Shown here: positions 1 to 10,400 of the stretch, piece by piece
Numbering within the stretch: the first letter of the stretch is position 1
Layout of the letters: each line of letters begins with the position of its first letter
DNA from: Spirodela intermedia
Lineage: Eukaryota > Streptophyta > Magnoliopsida > Alismatales > Araceae
Reading direction: 5' to 3'
Assembly: GCA_902729315.2 (NCBI GenBank)
Contig: LR746264.1
Span: 1,969,378-2,033,377 of the forward strand
DNA: 64,000 nt
Program-made: the position numbers and the translations under genes
Notes under the pieces: generated by a model
The model's input: only the letters and a program-made list of their open reading frames with translations
The model's database searches: none
Told to the model about the DNA's origin: nothing

Positions 1-30
1 CCCCGGCCTCCATTAAAACGACGAAGGGAT

Positions 31-36
31 TTTATT
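31..36 (-). terminator. Polyadenylation signal of the vicilin gene
   Basis: An AATAAA hexamer lies on the minus strand about 120 bp downstream of the vicilin stop codon. This is a plausible 3'-end signal; the cleavage site itself cannot be placed. Confidence 0.5.
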
Positions 37-154
37 CACTGCTTTGGATACAAAGGAGGCCCTCGTCCTCAAAAGACTTTGGCCCCTCGTCCCTTCTTCT
101 TCTCGACCTTACTTACACACGTCTCGCAGGCGGACTGAGCTCCGCCTCTACGCC

Positions 155-2736
155 TCAAAACCCAGCAAAATCGAGGATGGAACCCAGCGGGAGACGCTTC
201 TCCTCACGTTGCTGCTCGCTACGGCGTTCCGGCCCATCCACGAACGCCGTCTCCTCCTGGCGGCCAAGGAACTCCTCCACCTCCTTCGCCGGCGCGTTGA
301 AGGAGAGCTCCTTCGCCTCCCTCTCCAGCTGCTTCAGTATGCTGTTCTTCCCTGTAGAAACCCCACCAGAATTTAGGGTTTACGGAGGTCTGAGAGGATG
401 GAGGAGGAAGACCTAGGAGAGTGATTGATGCGTACCCGCGAGGAAGAGCCTGCGGTTGTCTCTGGCATTGATCTCAAAGCAGATAACCTGCAGGTTCTGG
501 TTGCTGGATGCGACGATGGAGACCGGGTGGCCGGCTGGGACGAGGAAGGCCGTCCCGCATGACAGACGAGACCTCATCTTCTGGTAGTGCACTTGCCTCT
601 GCTGGCCTTGCCCTTCCCTCCGCTCTCCCTCTTCCTCTCCTCTCTCCCTCCGTTCCTCGCCCTCCCTGGAGACATGGGGGCAGGCCATCTCGAAGTAGCC
701 CTCTCCGTTCACGACCATGGACAGCTTGGTCGACCTCGTATTGTAGAACGGCGCCGCCATGGATCCCTGCGTGGAAGAATATCGAGGAAACCGGAAATTG
801 TTATTAGACGGTCTAAACTTACACCCCCCGGAGGAGGAAGGGGAAGAGGAAGGAAGAGGAAGAAGAAGAAGAAGAGGTGGTCTGGACTTACGCCGGTGAT
901 GTTGGTGAAGCTGACTTGGATGTCGAGGTCCTCGAGCTCCCTGTAGTCGCCGGCGTCGGCCTCGAAGAGCTGTCCGTGGCGGCTGGAGATCGAAGGGCGC
1001 TTGCCGAGCAGGTTGAACGTCCTGCTGGACTCGCCAAAGGGCCAGTGGCCGCCGCCCTCCGACGAGCGGCGGCTCATGGCCCGGACCTGCTCCTTGGACG
1101 CCTGGACGATGGCGCCTTTCTGATGCCTGAACATCTTCTCCAAGCTCTCCCTCGGAGCCTGCAACACCAGCATCAATGGTCAACTCAGAGGAAGAACCCG
1201 TAACCTGCATCCTTGTTCCCTATTGTTCCGGTCATAGAATTATATGAAATAAATCCAAAATGGATTTTTCTTCAAGAACAAAATTTTTCTGGAGCTGTCC
1301 ATATCCGGTTCATCCCTCGGAACTATCATATCGCATTCTTTGTTAAATACGTAATTATCTTGAATACATCAACCATTTCTTCTTTCTTTTCTGATCACCT
1401 GGACAGGAGGGACAAGAAAATTCCTGTTTTTTCTCAAAAAGATCTGATCTCTTGTGGAACCCTCAGTGGGATTCGAACCCAGATGAAGTCGGTGTACACT
1501 CACCTTGAAGGCCGCCTCCAGGATCTCGCTGCTGAAGCTCCGTAGGAAGGACTCTGGGTTTTCGCCCCCCACAGCGAAGTACTCCTGAAAGAACAGGCAA
1601 GATGAGAAAATCTAACCTGAAAGAAGTTGACCAGCGGAAGACTTCTCGGCTAATCACCCACCCTGAGAACCCCCGGGGTCGCGACTGTCCGCAGGATCTT
1701 AGCGATGAAGAGCTTCTCGTTGTCGTCCTGGTTGACGAGGTAGACCATCGACCCGGCGCGGATCCTGAGGATGTCTCCCTTGCGGATGCCGAGGGTCTCA
1801 CGGTTGTTCTCCTCCCTTACGATGGTCAACGTTCCTCTTCCTGCGAACCACCCGCCATGGATTATTAGGCCGGAAGGTCGAAGGAGGAAGAAGGAGAGGA
1901 ACAGAGGGAAATGGTCTACCTTTGACGACGTAGAAGATGGTGTCGGCGTCGAGATGGTGAGGCAGCACGAAGGCGTTGGGGTTGAACTCCATGAAGCCCA
2001 GACGGTACTTCTCGATCCCCCGGAGGAGATCTGACCTCCGGGTAAACCTCTCAAGAACCCTAACGCTCCCGTGCTGGGTCCTGATGCGGTGCTGGAAGCT
2101 CTCCTGGTCGAAGAAGTAAGGGTTTCTCCCTCCTCGGTGGCGCTCTCCCTCTCTCTCTTCTTCTTCTTCTTCTTCCCTCTGTGGGTCAGCTTCCCGGCCC
2201 TCTCTCCTCTCTTCCTCCTGGTAGCGCTCCTGGCACCGCCGGCGGCACTCGCTCTCCTCCCTTGGACCCTCCGCTTCCCTCTCGCACTTCCTGCGGCACA
2301 CCTGAAGACGCTCCCTTGTCTCTTCCCTCCTCTCGTCGTCGGTCTCACGGCCTCTCTCTCTCTCCCTCTGCTCCTCCTGGTATCGCTCCTGGCACCTCCG
2401 CTGGCACCGGCTGCGCTGGCCAGGATCACGGCCGTGCTCCGCCTCGCACCGCCGCTGACACTGCTGGAGCCGCTCTTCCGGCCGCTCCTCCCCGAGGAGA
2501 TCCTCTCTCTCTCTACCGCGCTCCCCTCTCTCTCTCTCCTCCTTCTCACGGGCGTAATCCTCGCAGCGGCGCTCGCACTCCCTCTGCTCCCTCTCGCTCA
2601 GCTGCCTCTGCTGCCGGCACTGGCGCCTGCACACCTGCAGCTCCGGGTCTTCCCTCTCGAAGGAGAGGGCCGTGGCGGAGGCGGCGAGGGAGACAGAGAG
2701 AAGCAGGAGGAAGGCGAAGCTTCGACTGTTCGTCAT
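155..2736 (-). CDS. Vicilin-like 7S seed storage globulin with N-terminal Cys-x3-Cys hairpin repeats
   Basis: Six exons, complement of 155-351, 436-766, 892-1158, 1504-1584, 1671-1840 and 1920-2736. They sum to 1863 nt (620 aa) in one frame, all with GT-AG borders. Residues 1-25 are a hydrophobic signal peptide ([11 protein letters not shown]), fitting ER entry and storage-vacuole deposition. Three motifs of the C-x3-C-x12/13-C-x3-C type lie at C36/40/54/58, C93/97/111/115 and C147/151/164/168, in Arg/Glu-rich helices, as in macadamia-type vicilins whose N-terminal part yields antimicrobial peptides. Cupin 1 starts near residue 205 ([10 protein letters not shown]) and cupin 2 follows [10 protein letters not shown]; both conserved blocks ([33 protein letters not shown]) are present. 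The C-terminus has the usual [15 protein letters not shown] block. The gene is divergent from the repeat-only gene at 4994. Function as a storage protein is secure by family; antimicrobial processing is inferred. Confidence 0.95.
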
Positions 2737-2817
2737 GGTTAAACCCTAGACTGTCGACGGAGGAGGAAGAAGATTCTGTGGGGAAGGACGAGGAGGGGGA
2801 GAGGGCGGCCCCTCACT

Positions 2818-2880
2818 TCTTATAGAGTGAGAAAAGACCGTACGTGGCGAACTGGGCTGTGCATGGCGGCGACGTGGTCT
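2818..2880 (-). promoter_or_regulatory. Vicilin core promoter: TATA box, RY core and ACGT elements
   Basis: On the minus strand a CTATAAGA box (2818-2825) lies about 80 bp upstream of the vicilin ATG. Just upstream are ACGT-core elements (2842-2846 and 2872-2876, CCACGT context) and a CATGCA RY core (2860-2865). RY and ACGT elements together are the standard seed-specific arrangement, bound by B3-domain (ABI3/FUS3) and bZIP factors, which fits expression in the maturing embryo or endosperm. Confidence 0.6.
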
Positions 2881-4730
2881 GGGGAACACGCGCCGCCATG
2901 TGCGATAATAAGGTAATGGCGGTTCCCCCCATACTGCCTGAAACGCCAACACGAGTAGGTGCACGCGGGCATCCGCCGCCGTGGTTCTTCCTCCACTGTG
3001 GCATGGGCAGCTCGGCGCTGAGAATTTTGCTACTAAAATGGATAAATTATAACTTTTGATGGGAGTTTTACTGATAGATAATTCATTATGAGCTATTTAA
3101 TATGAATTATTTACTTATGAATAATTATTTTTCTTTTTAATTCTCTCCACTAAACTATGATAAATTACTAATGGTTGTGATCCTTGCTTGGTCCTTCCTC
3201 CCACCCACACTTCATATGTACAAAGTTAAACTTTTCATACTAAAATGAGTAAATTTCTTGAAACTTTTTATGAGGCCCTTACTGTTAGATAACTAAATAT
3301 AAACTATATTAATAAGAATTATTTATGTTAAATATAAAGTTACGCTTAAAGAGAAATAGATCTCATTGTTATTCTTAATTCTTCAAAGAATCAATATAAG
3401 ACAAGAAATTTTAAAGCGGTTCAATCACCTTGACTTCACTTTCCAATAACATATCCTCCAGTTCAACTTAGCGTCTATTTGTTGATTACAAGGGCTCATG
3501 TTGCATAAGATTTACTTCAAACTTTTCTAAATTCATACTCCTAGAATACTTAACCACTAGTTATAGCGATTAATTCTCTTGAGTAATAAGACTCCTCATC
3601 ACAAGTTTTAACCAAAAAGTAATATAAACTCACTTATTGCAATATTGAAAAAAAGATCAACTTACAATTGCCGAAATTCAATGGGGAAGATGATTGATTT
3701 GTATTTGATTCCATAATCCTCATCTTGTGTTGAAGTTCTTTGAATGTTTGAATACTGCTTATTGAATTTCAATTGAGATGAAATAAATTTATGATTAAAT
3801 AGCAATCTCAACTTTTCGTGTCTATGAATCTGATTTGAACTTTGAATTTCAATCAAAATTCTTCTCAGTTGATGCTGTAAATATTAGTGAAAATTAGCAA
3901 GAGAAGTCTTAATTTATATGTGTAATTTTGATATAGTCTTTCTTTGTATTTCTCAGCATTATCTTTCTAAACTTAAAAAAATCAATGAAAATATTTAGGA
4001 TGATGTTTCCTTTAATTCTTATAGACATGTCCTTCATGTTTGAACCAAAAATCCATCACTTAGAATTCTTAGATATAATTATTACCTCAAATTCATGTAC
4101 CAAGAATAATATTCTTCAAAATTAAAGAATGATTTAATGTAAAAATTCAATGTATATTTTCATTCTTAGATTCTAAGCATATGATATTATGCCATATCTT
4201 CACCTTGGTACTTTAAACCATATATGTATGAGCTTTTTCCAAACTCAAAATCATTATTTCTAATCAAAGGGTATAATTTGTAATTTTGATTAAAAAATAT
4301 ATCAACTAAATAAATAATAATTTCAATAATATTTTCAAATATTTTTACCAATCTCAAATCATGAACATTAACTATCATCTTTATATTCTCATCTATACAC
4401 TTCAAACACAAAGATGTTTTCAAAAATTTCATAGTATTTACTTCAAATATGATTGTCTCAATGTTTATGTTTATTCAAAATTAATAATTTGATTATACAT
4501 ATGTAAATTAGACATCATCAACACATTTTAAGGCTCCTTAAGCCAACAATTTACACGGATAATTACTTTTTTCTTTACATAAATATCCTAAATTAGCCAT
4601 GGCTCCGCTACAACTCAATCGAAATGATTGCTAAAGCATAGTATGGTTTACGATTTTATTGTGGCCGTCATCATTCCTTACACCCTCTCACTCAGTCATC
4701 ATCCTTCGCTCTCACCATTCAATGGTTTGC
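2881..4730. other. Intergenic spacer between the two divergent storage-protein genes
   Basis: AT-rich DNA from about 3050 onward with no convincing gene. A few codons at about 3663-3690 (reading LPKFNGEDD on the plus strand) recall the start of a plant retroelement gag domain, but the stretch is too short to call. The spacer carries the distal promoter regions of both flanking storage genes. Confidence 0.5.
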
Positions 4731-4877
4731 GTATTTGACAATTGGGTCCCACAGATAGCTTATTACGCCGACACGTTTTATACTTTCGACAAAAAAATCA
4801 TCGGTGCGTGGCGCCTGCAACGCTTTACGCGGCGCCTCGCCTCGTTCAGATCGAGGCCACTGCAACAAGTAGGATCC

Positions 4878-4946
4878 CATGCATGCCCAAGGGAAGACAC
4901 GTTTCCGTTTCGGACGGCCGCCGGCGTCCTCCTCCCTACTATAAAT
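4878..4946 (+). promoter_or_regulatory. Seed-type promoter of the repeat protein gene: RY repeat, ACGT element, TATA box
   Basis: A perfect RY element CATGCATG sits at 4878-4885, an ACACGT ABRE-like core at 4897-4902, and a TATAAAT box at 4940-4946, 48 bp before the ATG at 4994. The spacing is that of a working seed-storage promoter, so the unusual gene downstream is probably expressed in seed and not a dead copy. Confidence 0.75.
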
Positions 4947-4993
4947 GGAGGACCAGGGCGGGTACTTCCCTTCCAACCCACTCAGCTCCGGCG

Positions 4994-7207
4994 ATGGCAA
5001 CCACAAGGAGAACCCTTCTCTCTCTCGCCGTCTTCTTCGCCGTGCTGGTCTCCTCCTCTCTGGCTTTCGCCGACGAGAGAAGAGACCCCCGGCTGGAGCA
5101 ATGCAGGGAGGAGTGCCGGCAGCAGCCACACTACGATCAGGAGATGCGGCGGCGCTGCGAGAGGCGCTGTGAGGAGCAGTTCGGCGAGCGGCGGTGCGAT
5201 CAGGCGCGCCGGGCGGAGAGCGAAGAGGCCGAGCGGCGGTTCGAGCAGTGTCAACGCCGGTGCGGCGAGGAGGAGCGCCGCCAGCCGGAGGAGAGACGGC
5301 GGTGCGAGCGCCGCTGCGAGGAGCAGTACAGAGAAGAGAGGGAAAGGGAAGAGCGGCGCCGCCGGGAGGATGTGAACCAGGCGAGGAGAGAGGACCCGGA
5401 GGAGCAGCTCCAGCAGTGCCAGAGTGAGTGCCGGAGGCAGGCTCAAGATCCCCGCCGGCAGGAGCAGTGCCGCCGCCGCTGCGAGGAGCAGTACCGGGAG
5501 GAGAAGGAAAGGCAAGAGCGACGCCGCCGGGAGGATGTGAACCAGGCGAGGAGAGAGGACCCGGAGGAGCAGCTCCAGCAGTGCCAGAGTGAGTGCCGGA
5601 GGCAGGCCCAAGATCCCCGCAGGCAGGAGCAGTGCCGCCGCCGCTGCGAGGAGCAGTACCGGGAGGAGAAGGAAAGGCAAGAGCGACGCCGCCGGGAGGA
5701 TGTGAACCAGGCGAGGAGAGAGGACCCGGAGGAGCAGCTCCAGCAGTGCCAGAGTGAGTGCCGGAGGCAGGCCCAAGATCCCCGCAGGCAGGAGCAGTGC
5801 CGCCGCCGTTGCGAGGAGCAGTACCGGGAGGAGAAGGAAAGGCAAGAGCGACGCCGACGGGAGGATGTGAACCAGGCGAGGAGAGAAGACCCGGAGGAGC
5901 AGCTCCAGCAGTGCCAGAGTGAGTGCCGGAGGCAGGCCCAAGATCCCCGCCGGCAGGAGGAGTGCCGCCGCCGTTGCGAGGAGCAGTACCGGGAGGAGAA
6001 GGAAAGGCAAGAGCGACGCCGACGGGAGGATGTGAACCAGGCGAGGAGAGAGGACCCGGAGGAGCAGCTCCAGCAGTGCCAGAGTGAGTGCCGGAGGCAG
6101 GCCCAAGATCCCCGCCGGCAGGAGGAGTGCCGCCGCCGCTGCGAGGAGCAGTACCGGGAGGAGAAGGAAAGGCAAGAGCGACGCCGCCGGGAGGATGTGA
6201 ACCAGGCGAGGAGAGAGGACCCGGAGGAGCAGCTCCAGCAGTGCCAGAGTGAGTGCCGGAGGCAGGCCCAAGATCCCCGCCGGCAGGAGCAGTGCCGCCG
6301 CCGTTGCGAGGAGCAGTACCGGGAGGAGAAGGAAAGGCAAGAGCGACGCCGCCGGGAGGATGTGAACCAGGCGAGGAGAGAAGACCCGGAGGAGCAGCTC
6401 CAGCAGTGCCAGAGTGAGTGCCGGAGGCAGGCCCAAGATCCCCGCCGGCAGGAGGAGTGCCGCCGCCGTTGCGAGGAGCAGTACCGGGAGGAGAAGGAAA
6501 GGCAAGAGCGACGCCGACGGGAGGATGTGAACCAGGCGAGGAGAGAGGACCCGGAGGAGCAGCTCCAGCAGTGCCAGAGTGAGTGCCGGAGGCAGGCCCA
6601 AGATCCCCGCCGGCAGGAGGAGTGCCGCCGCCGCTGCGAGGAGCAGTACCGGGAGGAGAAGGAAAGACAAGAGCGACGCCGCCGGGAGGATGTGAACCAG
6701 GCGAGGAGAGAGGACCCGGAGGAGCAGCTCCAGCAGTGCCAGAGTGAGTGCCGGAGGCAGGCCCAAGATCCCCGCCGGCAGGAGCAGTGCCGCCGCCGTT
6801 GCGAGGAGCAGTACCGGGAGGAGAAGGAAAGGCAAGAGCGACGCCGCCGGGAGGATGTGAACCAGGCGAGGAGAGAGGATCCAGAGGAGCAGCTCCAGCG
6901 GTGCCAGAGTGAGTGCCGGAGGCAGGCCCAAGATCCCCGCCGGCAGGAGGAGTGCCGCCGCCGCTGCGAGGAGCAGTACCGGGAGGAGAAGGAGAGGGAA
7001 GAGCGCCGCCGTGGCCAAGTGATCAAGGAACTCAGGAGAGAAGACCCCGAGGAGCAGCTCCAGGAGTGCCAGAGGCAGTGCCGGAGGCAAGAACAGGACC
7101 CCCACCGACAGGAGCAGTGCCGCCGCCGCTGCGAGGAGCAGTACGAGGAGCAGAGGAGAGGAGAAAGAGGCCGCCGTGATGGCTGCGTTTGCGCTGCTGC
7201 GGCGTGA
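4994..7207 (+). CDS. Cupin-less vicilin-type hairpin-repeat protein (13 C-x3-C-x12/13-C-x3-C motifs)
   Basis: Intronless frame of 737 aa. The ATG at 4994 is preferred over an in-frame upstream ATG at 4742 because it lies just behind the TATA box and opens a signal peptide (LLSLAVFFAVLVSSSLAFA, cleavage near residue 26). Two diverged motifs (C37/41/55/59; C86/90/104/108) are followed by ten nearly identical 55-residue units from residue 126, each with CQSEC and CRRRC around a 12-residue loop (AQDPRRQE core), then a diverged unit with CQRQC. The protein ends in an odd GCVCAAAA tail. No cupin block occurs here or downstream. The motif is that of vicilin N-terminal antimicrobial peptides (alpha-hairpinins), held by two disulfides. 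A secreted or vacuolar polyprotein that releases many hairpin peptides is my inference. It probably arose by duplication of the neighbouring vicilin, loss of the cupins and repeat expansion. Confidence 0.85.
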   Translation: MATTRRTLLSLAVFFAVLVSSSLAFADERRDPRLEQCREECRQQPHYDQEMRRRCERRCEEQFGERRCDQARRAESEEAERRFEQCQRRCGEEERRQPEERRRCERRCEEQYREEREREERRRREDVNQARREDPEEQLQQCQSECRRQAQDPRRQEQCRRRCEEQYREEKERQERRRREDVNQARREDPEEQLQQCQSECRRQAQDPRRQEQCRRRCEEQYREEKERQERRRREDVNQARREDPEEQLQQCQSECRRQAQDPRRQEQCRRRCEEQYREEKERQERRRREDVNQARREDPEEQLQQCQSECRRQAQDPRRQEECRRRCEEQYREEKERQERRRREDVNQARREDPEEQLQQCQSECRRQAQDPRRQEECRRRCEEQYREEKERQERRRREDVNQARREDPEEQLQQCQSECRRQAQDPRRQEQCRRRCEEQYREEKERQERRRREDVNQARREDPEEQLQQCQSECRRQAQDPRRQEECRRRCEEQYREEKERQERRRREDVNQARREDPEEQLQQCQSECRRQAQDPRRQEECRRRCEEQYREEKERQERRRREDVNQARREDPEEQLQQCQSECRRQAQDPRRQEQCRRRCEEQYREEKERQERRRREDVNQARREDPEEQLQRCQSECRRQAQDPRRQEECRRRCEEQYREEKEREERRRGQVIKELRREDPEEQLQECQRQCRRQEQDPHRQEQCRRRCEEQYEEQRRGERGRRDGCVCAAAA
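5371..7185 (+). repeat. 165-bp coding minisatellite (ten near-identical units plus one diverged)
   Basis: The marker tgtgaaccag recurs exactly every 165 bp at 5371, 5536, 5701, 5866, 6031, 6196, 6361, 6526, 6691 and 6856; the eleventh unit near 7021 is diverged. Units differ at only a few sites, such as gaggac/gaagac, gagcag/gaggag, cgctgc/cgttgc and gccgcc/gccgac. The spacing is invariant and preserves the frame, 55 codons per unit. Confidence 0.97.
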
Positions 7208-7440
7208 GGACGAGATCGCGTCCGACGGAAATGAGGCATCTGAGCTTCCAGGAGACCTCTGCGCATCAAAGTTGTCTTGTTGCGCCGCCTGAACAACGCC
7301 ATCTGCTGCGGGTAGATGGCGGGTTCCTGTAATAGAATAAGAGAAGCTGCCACTCGAATAAAAGAGCCTCTTTTTTTCCCTTGCCTCATCGTCATCTCCC
7401 TCATGCAATATCGGATACGGTAGCTCTTTAAAAATATAAC
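7208..7440 (+). terminator. 3' UTR of the repeat protein gene with polyadenylation signal
   Basis: Moderately GC-rich sequence continues past the stop to about 7420, where AT-rich intergenic DNA begins abruptly. AATAAA at 7357-7362, some 150 bp after the stop, is the likely poly(A) signal. Confidence 0.55.
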
Positions 7441-10400
7441 CCTTTTAATTTAAAGATTATACAACCTTTTCAATGCTCATATGGTTTATTTTTAGTCTAA
7501 TAAGTTAAAAAATGGCACGCTTCGGAGGAAACTAACGAAGCAGAAGTCGCAAGGAGAGAATGAGATCAAATTTAAGCCATCCCCCTTAAATTCCATCCTT
7601 ATCCGAATAAAAAAAGTTATCTCGGAATAACTTAAAAAATAACTTCTACCAATGGCAAAAGTTAAAAGAAAAAATCTCTCAGAAAAGAGAAAAAATAAAA
7701 ATAAAAACCCTAAAACAAAATATATGGTGGAAATAGAACTTAGGGCATCTACATTTCACTAGTTCATGCTTTTTGACATGCACCATGGATAAATGTACTC
7801 TTTCAACAGCTTGGAAACGGCTTATCTTTTTTCCTTTCTTGAGTCCATTTCACTGAAAATAAAATTAGAAAATCTATATAATATTTGATACTTTAGAGTC
7901 AAGTTTTACAACTCTTTACATTCATGTTCCAAGACTTTTGAGCCAGCATTCCAATCTTTAAATCTGGTGGCAGTTAATGGTGATGTACTGACCTTCTTGC
8001 AATACTTTTGGTGTAAAGCATCAACATTTATAGGTTTCATCTTGTGTTAACATTTCTTCATGTTTCACGCTAGTACCAACTTGCCTTTCAAGTGTTGGCA
8101 GTTATAAATCTAGCTCCATGATCATGCATATGTGAGAATACTTTTTCTCATGCAGGTGTTATACTTTCCATATAGTTGTGGACACTTCTAAACTCCTTTC
8201 CAAGTGCCAATTCTTAATGGACTTCAACTTAAATAGGAAATAAATTTATATGTAAAACAAAGATTTCAAAAAATAAAAGTTTTTTTATGTGACTGATCAA
8301 AATCACGATTAATAATATTTATACATAATTATCAACTCAACATAAAGCGATCAAGTATCTATCCATTTGAATATGATTATCTAATAGTTATGTAACTATA
8401 TTGAATCTATAATATGTAATTAAATTTTGTAAAAAATCTTATTTTGATTTTGTTGAAGCTCCTACATTTCTCCCTTATAACTTCTTGTCATCTCCAAACC
8501 TCAGCATTCTCAATGTAATTGGATTCATCAATAGTAAATAAAAGAGTTTTCATGCTTGACATATGATCACTATTGCAAGTTTCAATAAGTCAAATATCGA
8601 CTCATGCCTTCTTAAGCACTAGTACCATAAAATCATTATCTACTGCTATTTTTCTTAAATGACACTTTATTAAAATATTATCTTCACAATAATATGTAAA
8701 AATAGTTTTAAATGACATAATTTAATTTTTTATTTGACTTGTAATTATGACCTCTCCTTGCTTTAATAGTCTAAAGATTATTCAACTTACTTCTTCATCT
8801 TCCATACTGTGATATCTACTTTTAAGTGAAAAATTATTTATAATTTTTTTATAGAATACTTATCAAATATTTAATAAACAATAAATGGACTTCATCATGT
8901 TAAAAGTCTGATATATTTTAGAAGTATTCAAAATATACATTGATGATACTTAAATACTCATATGTTCAGTATTCTAAGTCAAGACATGTATACATATGCT
9001 GATTTCTTCATAATTTTTAAATATACATATTCTTTTAAGTGTAGGATTCGAAGTCAGGACATGTATAATGGAAAGACTAAACTTTTAGCAACTAAAATAT
9101 TTGAAAATCATCATTAAAACCAAAACCTTAACAAAAGCATGTTGAAAAGTTGAGTAAAGAAATACAAAGAAACTTTCAGCAACTAAACTATTTTAGATTT
9201 GTCATTTTTTATCATGACAAATCTAAAGCGTCTGCTTGAAGCCATCAGAAAGTCATGAAAGAGGAGAAGTCTTTGCCACATATCAAGGATTGTGAGGATA
9301 TCATGGTTCAAATGAAGTCTTAAGGACAAAAATTGTCATAATAGAAGGCTTCAAACAAAAGAACTAGAAAATGTCATTGATACATCTACATAGCAAGGAG
9401 AAGAAATCAAATTCATGTGACCAAAAAATAAAAAAATATTGGAGAATGAAAGGAAGGAGTTTAAGAAGAAGAAGACAATCATAAATAAAAACATATCTCA
9501 ACTACATTTGTTCACGCTCAAAGAAAGATCTTACTCTATTGGTCAATGTCAAGTTGTCGCATACTTCAAAGAAGAGCTGAAAGTTGTATCAAATATATTA
9601 TTATACTGTGGTGATTCAAGTCAACTCTTACTTCAAAGGTTAACTCTCTCCATCAAGCCTTAAGATATATGGGCGGCAAGTAAAGAGAGGTTTAGGTTAA
9701 GACATGATGTATTGAAGGCTTGTTAGTTCACCCGAAGGATATAGTTTTTGAGGCGACTGTTGTATTTGACAAAGATACATGGTGTTGAGAGTCATATCAT
9801 TCTCGTGAGATGTGTGATCTTTGTGAAGATCGGATTTGAGTGATTGGGCAATTGATCTTGTGAAATCAACTTATATTCTCAATATGAAATAATAAACTCT
9901 AGTATGAAAAATCTTTTGAGACTAGACATAGCATAGTGAATGATGTCTTACTATAAAAATCATTTGTCCTTGATATTGATATAAGAAATATTGGAGTAAA
10001 CCCATGTAGAGATAGAGATTGCTTTGAGTTGACATACACTCATAATAGAGAAATTATGTGAGAACTTGTGTTGACACATACAATCGTAAAGAGTACAAAA
10101 GAGTGGAACATAAATCATAGGAAGCCAATTCTCCCCCCTATTGGCGTTCCACTTAGCATCATCTAACCCTTCATTTTCTTCTAATATTTTTTCTTGATGT
10201 ATTTGATTAAATAATGTTGTGGTAGTCTTTAAGTTTTTTCAACACCTATATGTCTCATTTTATAGAATTATTAATATTAGTCTTTGATTTCACTTAATAT
10301 ATGACTCTACATTCTTTTATTAGTAGTTATTTTATTTTATCTTTGTTCTCTCATGAAAGAACTTACCATTATAGTAAAATTGTAACCATGTCACCCTTTC

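Noticed and set aside
2071-2825. Plus-strand frames of 214-223 codons opposite vicilin exon 1
   Set aside because: They are shadows of the Arg/Glu-rich vicilin coding strand.
4742-4993. In-frame N-terminal extension of the repeat protein to an ATG at 4742
   Set aside because: It would run through the RY element and the TATA box. The ATG at 4994 directly opens a good signal peptide.
5371-7185. CRISPR-like array
   Set aside because: Repeats are contiguous 165-bp units without unique spacers and are part of a plant coding frame.
4982-7408. An 808-codon open frame (and a 653-codon one) antisense to the hairpin-repeat gene
   Set aside because: Both are by-products of the GC-rich 165-bp repeat being read backwards. 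They give Leu/Ala- or Ser/Arg-only repeats, have no promoter on that side, and the sense strand has a signal peptide, conserved cysteines and a seed promoter.
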